Shown here: piece after piece, positions 61,678 to 64,000 of the stretch
Layout of the letters: each line of letters opens with the position of its first letter
Position numbering within the stretch: the first letter of the stretch is position 1
Source of the DNA: Deltaproteobacteria bacterium
GTDB taxonomy: Bacteria > Desulfobacterota > GWC2-55-46
DNA: 64,000 nucleotides
Assembly: GCA_016218105.1 (NCBI GenBank)
Contig: JACRET010000068.1
Location: 38,729-102,728 of the forward strand
Reading direction: 5' to 3'
The notes under the pieces: model-generated
What the model was told of the DNA's origin: nothing
Seen by the model: the letters and a program-made list of their open reading frames with translations, nothing else
Database searches by the model: none
Translations under genes and position numbers: made by a program

Positions 61678-63699
61678 CTAGCTGCCAAGCTTGTCGAGGA
61701 TGCTTAAGAGCCTTTCCCTGTTTATCGGTTTTTCCATGTATTCGGCGGCGCCGAGGGCGTAACCCAATTCCTTCTTGTCGAGCGATGAGATTACGACTAC
61801 GGGTATGCCCGCCGTCTCCGGATTGGTCTTTAATTCCTTAAGCGCCTCCCACCCGTCTTTTTTCGGGATGGCGATGCCCATGATAATGGCGAAGGGCTTC
61901 TGTTCCTGGGCCTTGCGGAGGAGATCAAACCCGTCAGAGGCCGTAAATACCTCGTACAAACCTCCCGCGAGATATATCCCGAGCAAATGGTTTATATCAG
62001 GGCTTTCGCTGGCGATAAGAACCAGGGACTTTCTCTCAGGGCTTACAGGCGTATATAATTTACTGGTAAGCACAGGCATGTCTATCTCCTCTGTGCCGAG
62101 CGGCAGCTTCATGTAAAAGGTCGAGCCTATCCCCGGTTCGCTTTCGACCCATATGGAGCCTTTATGGAGCTCTACAAGCCTTTTTGTGAGCACCAGCCCC
62201 AGCCCGGTGCCGCCGTACTCCCTGGTGATCGACGAATCTATCTGCTCGAACTCTTTAAAGAGTTTGTCCCTATCCTCCTCTTTTATGCCTATCCCTGTGT
62301 CCTTTATCTTAAAGACAATGAAACGCTCCATCTTCATGCCTAGAGGCTCTTCCACGATATCCCAATCGACCATTATCTTACCGCCGTCAACATTGAATTT
62401 CACGGCGTTGGAAAGCAGATTCGTCATTATCTGCTTGAATTTGGCCCTGTCCGCCCGAAGCTTTGGAGAGGCCGGCACGGTCTTGTGGTCAAGGGTTATG
62501 TCTCTCTCGTGGGCCATAGGCCTGATATTGCCAAGAAGCTCGCCAAGCACCTCCATAATGGAGAAGTCCTCAGGTGAAAGCTCCATCCTGCCCGCCTCGA
62601 TCTTGGACAGGTCCAGGATATTGTTTATCAGCATCAAGAGATGGCCGCCGCTTGAATGCACATATTCCACATACTGGAGCTGGCGTTCATTCAAGTCTCC
62701 GAAGGCCTTCTCCTGCAACAGCTCCGAGAAACCGATGATCGAGTTGAGCGGAGTCCTCAGTTCATGGCTTACGTTAGCCAGGAATTGGCTCTTCATCCTG
62801 TTGGCTTCCCTGAGCTCTATGTTGGTTGACTCAAGCTCATGCTTTTTCATGGAAAGCTCTTCGTTAGCGTCTTTTAACTCCTCAGTCCTCTCCTCGACCT
62901 TCTTCTCGAGCGTTGCGTAATAGTTCTCAAGAGATTCGGCCATCTTATTGAACTCTATGGCAAGATTCCCTATCTCGTCCTCGGTCATTACGGGGACGCG
63001 CTCCTTCAAATTGCCGAAGGCGATCTTCTTGGCGGACTCTTCTATCGAGAGTATCGGCCTGACGATCGACCTGGTAAGCGCGAACCACATCCCGCCGGCG
63101 GCTATTATGGCGATAAGGGTGAAGGCAAGGGTGACCGCTATGATGACGCTTGCGAAGAAATCACTCTTCTGGTACGCCGTATAAGCGGTATCCCGCTCCT
63201 CTTTGATAAGCTTTTTAAGGGAGTTTACTGTCTCGGTAAAAGACTTATTGCCCTCTGTCCTTATTACGCTTAAAGCCTCATCCCTCGACCTCTTGTCTAT
63301 CCTTGAATGTACCGACCAGTACCTCGTCAGATTCGCCTGCAGACCGTCATAAAGCTCGGCATGGCCTTTGGCAACCCCCAGCGCCTTATACTCGTTGAGA
63401 AGCCTGTCTATTTTCAACTTATGCTCCGCTATGGAGCCTTCGAGGAACGACTTGGACGCGTTGTCGCTTATAATGGTGTGAAGAAAAAGTTCCTGCCGCG
63501 CTGACAAGAACTCGTTCTCGACCGCTGAAAGCGTTTCGCCTCTTTTAAATGAATCGACATAGAGCCTCCTGGTAAGGTTGGCGAGCTGGCCGGCGTTATA
63601 AAGCCCGACAAGGCCTCCGACACCCATCATAAAGAGGAGAAAGAGGAATACGACAGCGAGCTTGTTTGAGATGCTTAATGAGTTAAAGACCTTTTTCAT
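61678..63699 (-). CDS. Hybrid sensor histidine kinase with degenerate receiver
   Basis: 673-aa membrane kinase: TM1 (about 14-34), four-helix-bundle periplasmic sensor (35-180), TM2 (182-206), HAMP (207-260), coiled coil (260-305), and HisKA with phosphorylated His312 (FLANVSHELRTPLN). The HATPase has N-box NLLSNAVKF, G1 DTGIG and G2 GGTGLGL. A C-terminal receiver-like domain (about 557-672) follows, in which the phosphoacceptor Asp is Gly608 (IIMGIAIPKKDG) and the acidic pair reads ASES, while the Lys657 site (EKPIN) is kept. The receiver is therefore a pseudoreceiver. The ATG overlaps the upstream PAS gene stop (TAATG). Signal sensed is unknown. Confidence 0.93.
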   Translation of the reverse strand: MKKVFNSLSISNKLAVVFLFLLFMMGVGGLVGLYNAGQLANLTRRLYVDSFKRGETLSAVENEFLSARQELFLHTIISDNASKSFLEGSIAEHKLKIDRLLNEYKALGVAKGHAELYDGLQANLTRYWSVHSRIDKRSRDEALSVIRTEGNKSFTETVNSLKKLIKEERDTAYTAYQKSDFFASVIIAVTLAFTLIAIIAAGGMWFALTRSIVRPILSIEESAKKIAFGNLKERVPVMTEDEIGNLAIEFNKMAESLENYYATLEKKVEERTEELKDANEELSMKKHELESTNIELREANRMKSQFLANVSHELRTPLNSIIGFSELLQEKAFGDLNERQLQYVEYVHSSGGHLLMLINNILDLSKIEAGRMELSPEDFSIMEVLGELLGNIRPMAHERDITLDHKTVPASPKLRADRAKFKQIMTNLLSNAVKFNVDGGKIMVDWDIVEEPLGMKMERFIVFKIKDTGIGIKEEDRDKLFKEFEQIDSSITREYGGTGLGLVLTKRLVELHKGSIWVESEPGIGSTFYMKLPLGTEEIDMPVLTSKLYTPVSPERKSLVLIASESPDINHLLGIYLAGGLYEVFTASDGFDLLRKAQEQKPFAIIMGIAIPKKDGWEALKELKTNPETAGIPVVVISSLDKKELGYALGAAEYMEKPINRERLLSILDKLGS

Positions 63700-64000
63700 T
63701 AAATAGTATCCCCTGATTTAACCGACTCGGCCGCATCGGAAATGTCTTCGTACATGAGTACTATGTTGGATATCTCTCCCCCCGCATCGTAGAGCGGGAA
63801 ACTCTTTATCCTCAGCCGCCTCTGGACGCCGCTAAAGTTATATCTGGTCAGGAGCGAAGGGTTGTAATTGATGATAAACTCCGTCGCGTACCCTTCGTAA
63901 GACTTCCTTATAGATGTAAGCATCCCTTGTGAATAAAAGATATCGTCCTCGAATATGCAGTAATCGCCCGGCGCGCTTAACCTCTGCTCCGCTCCAAGGA
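63699..64000 (-). CDS. PAS-domain signalling protein, C-terminal end (5' part outside window)
   Basis: The reading frame is open from the right edge (64000) to the stop at 63699, about 99 codons; the track ORF begins only at an internal ATG. The visible part reads GDYCIFEDDIFYSQG... then RRLRIKSFPLYDAGGEISNIVLMYEDISDAAE, which is the end of a PAS/PAC domain. It could be the C-terminus of a sensor protein or kinase-less input component. The one-base overlap with the hybrid kinase gene implies cotranscription. Confidence 0.75.
   Translation of the reverse strand, partial: LGAEQRLSAPGDYCIFEDDIFYSQGMLTSIRKSYEGYATEFIINYNPSLLTRYNFSGVQRRLRIKSFPLYDAGGEISNIVLMYEDISDAAESVKSGDTI

Overview
This window looks like chromosomal DNA of an uncultured, Gram-negative, probably autotrophic bacterium. 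It carries genes of the reductive TCA cycle (two-subunit ATP-citrate lyase plus a monomeric isocitrate dehydrogenase). It also has a long pheA-hisC-aroF-tyrA-aroA-cmk-ispH-rpsA-sppA-HU/IHF gene string of the kind I associate with Deltaproteobacteria-like and Nitrospirota-like genomes, an outer-membrane polysaccharide export system, and sigma70-like promoters. The sequence alone does not settle the phylum. Apart from one lipoprotein gene and a three-gene operon near the right end, every gene is on the minus strand, so the operons read right to left.

Layout. (a) 1-6533: icd-aclB-aclA, headed by a TTGACA/TATATT promoter and a leader that matches the ZTP/ZMP (pfl) riboswitch, ending in an overlapping intrinsic terminator. 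This is the most interesting item in the window: a purine/folate-stress riboswitch placed in front of carbon-fixation genes. (b) 6608-22012: a housekeeping run read dnaE, accA, pheA, hisC, aroF, tyrA, aroA, cmk, ispH, rpsA, sppA, HU/IHF, HIT hydrolase, covering aromatic amino acid, fatty acid, isoprenoid and nucleotide metabolism plus replication and translation. Two gaps in it hold REP-like palindromes. (c) 22210-25513: iron homeostasis (fur, feoB, a DtxR-FeoA fusion regulator) with a candidate Fur box, preceded by tRNA-Gly(GCC). (d) 25658-27976: a lone sugar-nucleotide epimerase and a divergent HAF-repeat lipoprotein, sharing a region with two opposed promoters.

(e) 27973-56155: one polysaccharide locus of about 28 kb, 23 same-strand genes almost all touching or overlapping, apparently read from one promoter at about 56140. 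It encodes the export channel (SLBB/Wza-like), Wzi-like porin, Wzz, initiating phosphoglycosyltransferase, UDP-ManNAcA synthesis (WecB, WecC), a DegT aminotransferase, an acyl module (KAS III, ACP, hexapeptide acyltransferase), two methyltransferases, Wzx, Wzy, glycosyltransferases, two AsnB amidotransferases, a secreted glycosidase and a WecG/TagA transferase. Together these suggest a Wzx/Wzy-dependent polymer with amino-uronic, probably amidated and acylated sugars. (f) 56190-61120: a divergent pair, PAP2 phosphatase (minus) and a MoxR-DUF58-transglutaminase operon (plus). (g) 61251-64000: a signalling operon, PAS protein (cut by the window edge), a hybrid histidine kinase whose own receiver lacks the phosphoacceptor Asp, and a stand-alone receiver.

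I saw no CRISPR array, rRNA, intact insertion sequence, prophage or replication origin. All promoter, operator and repeat calls were made by eye.
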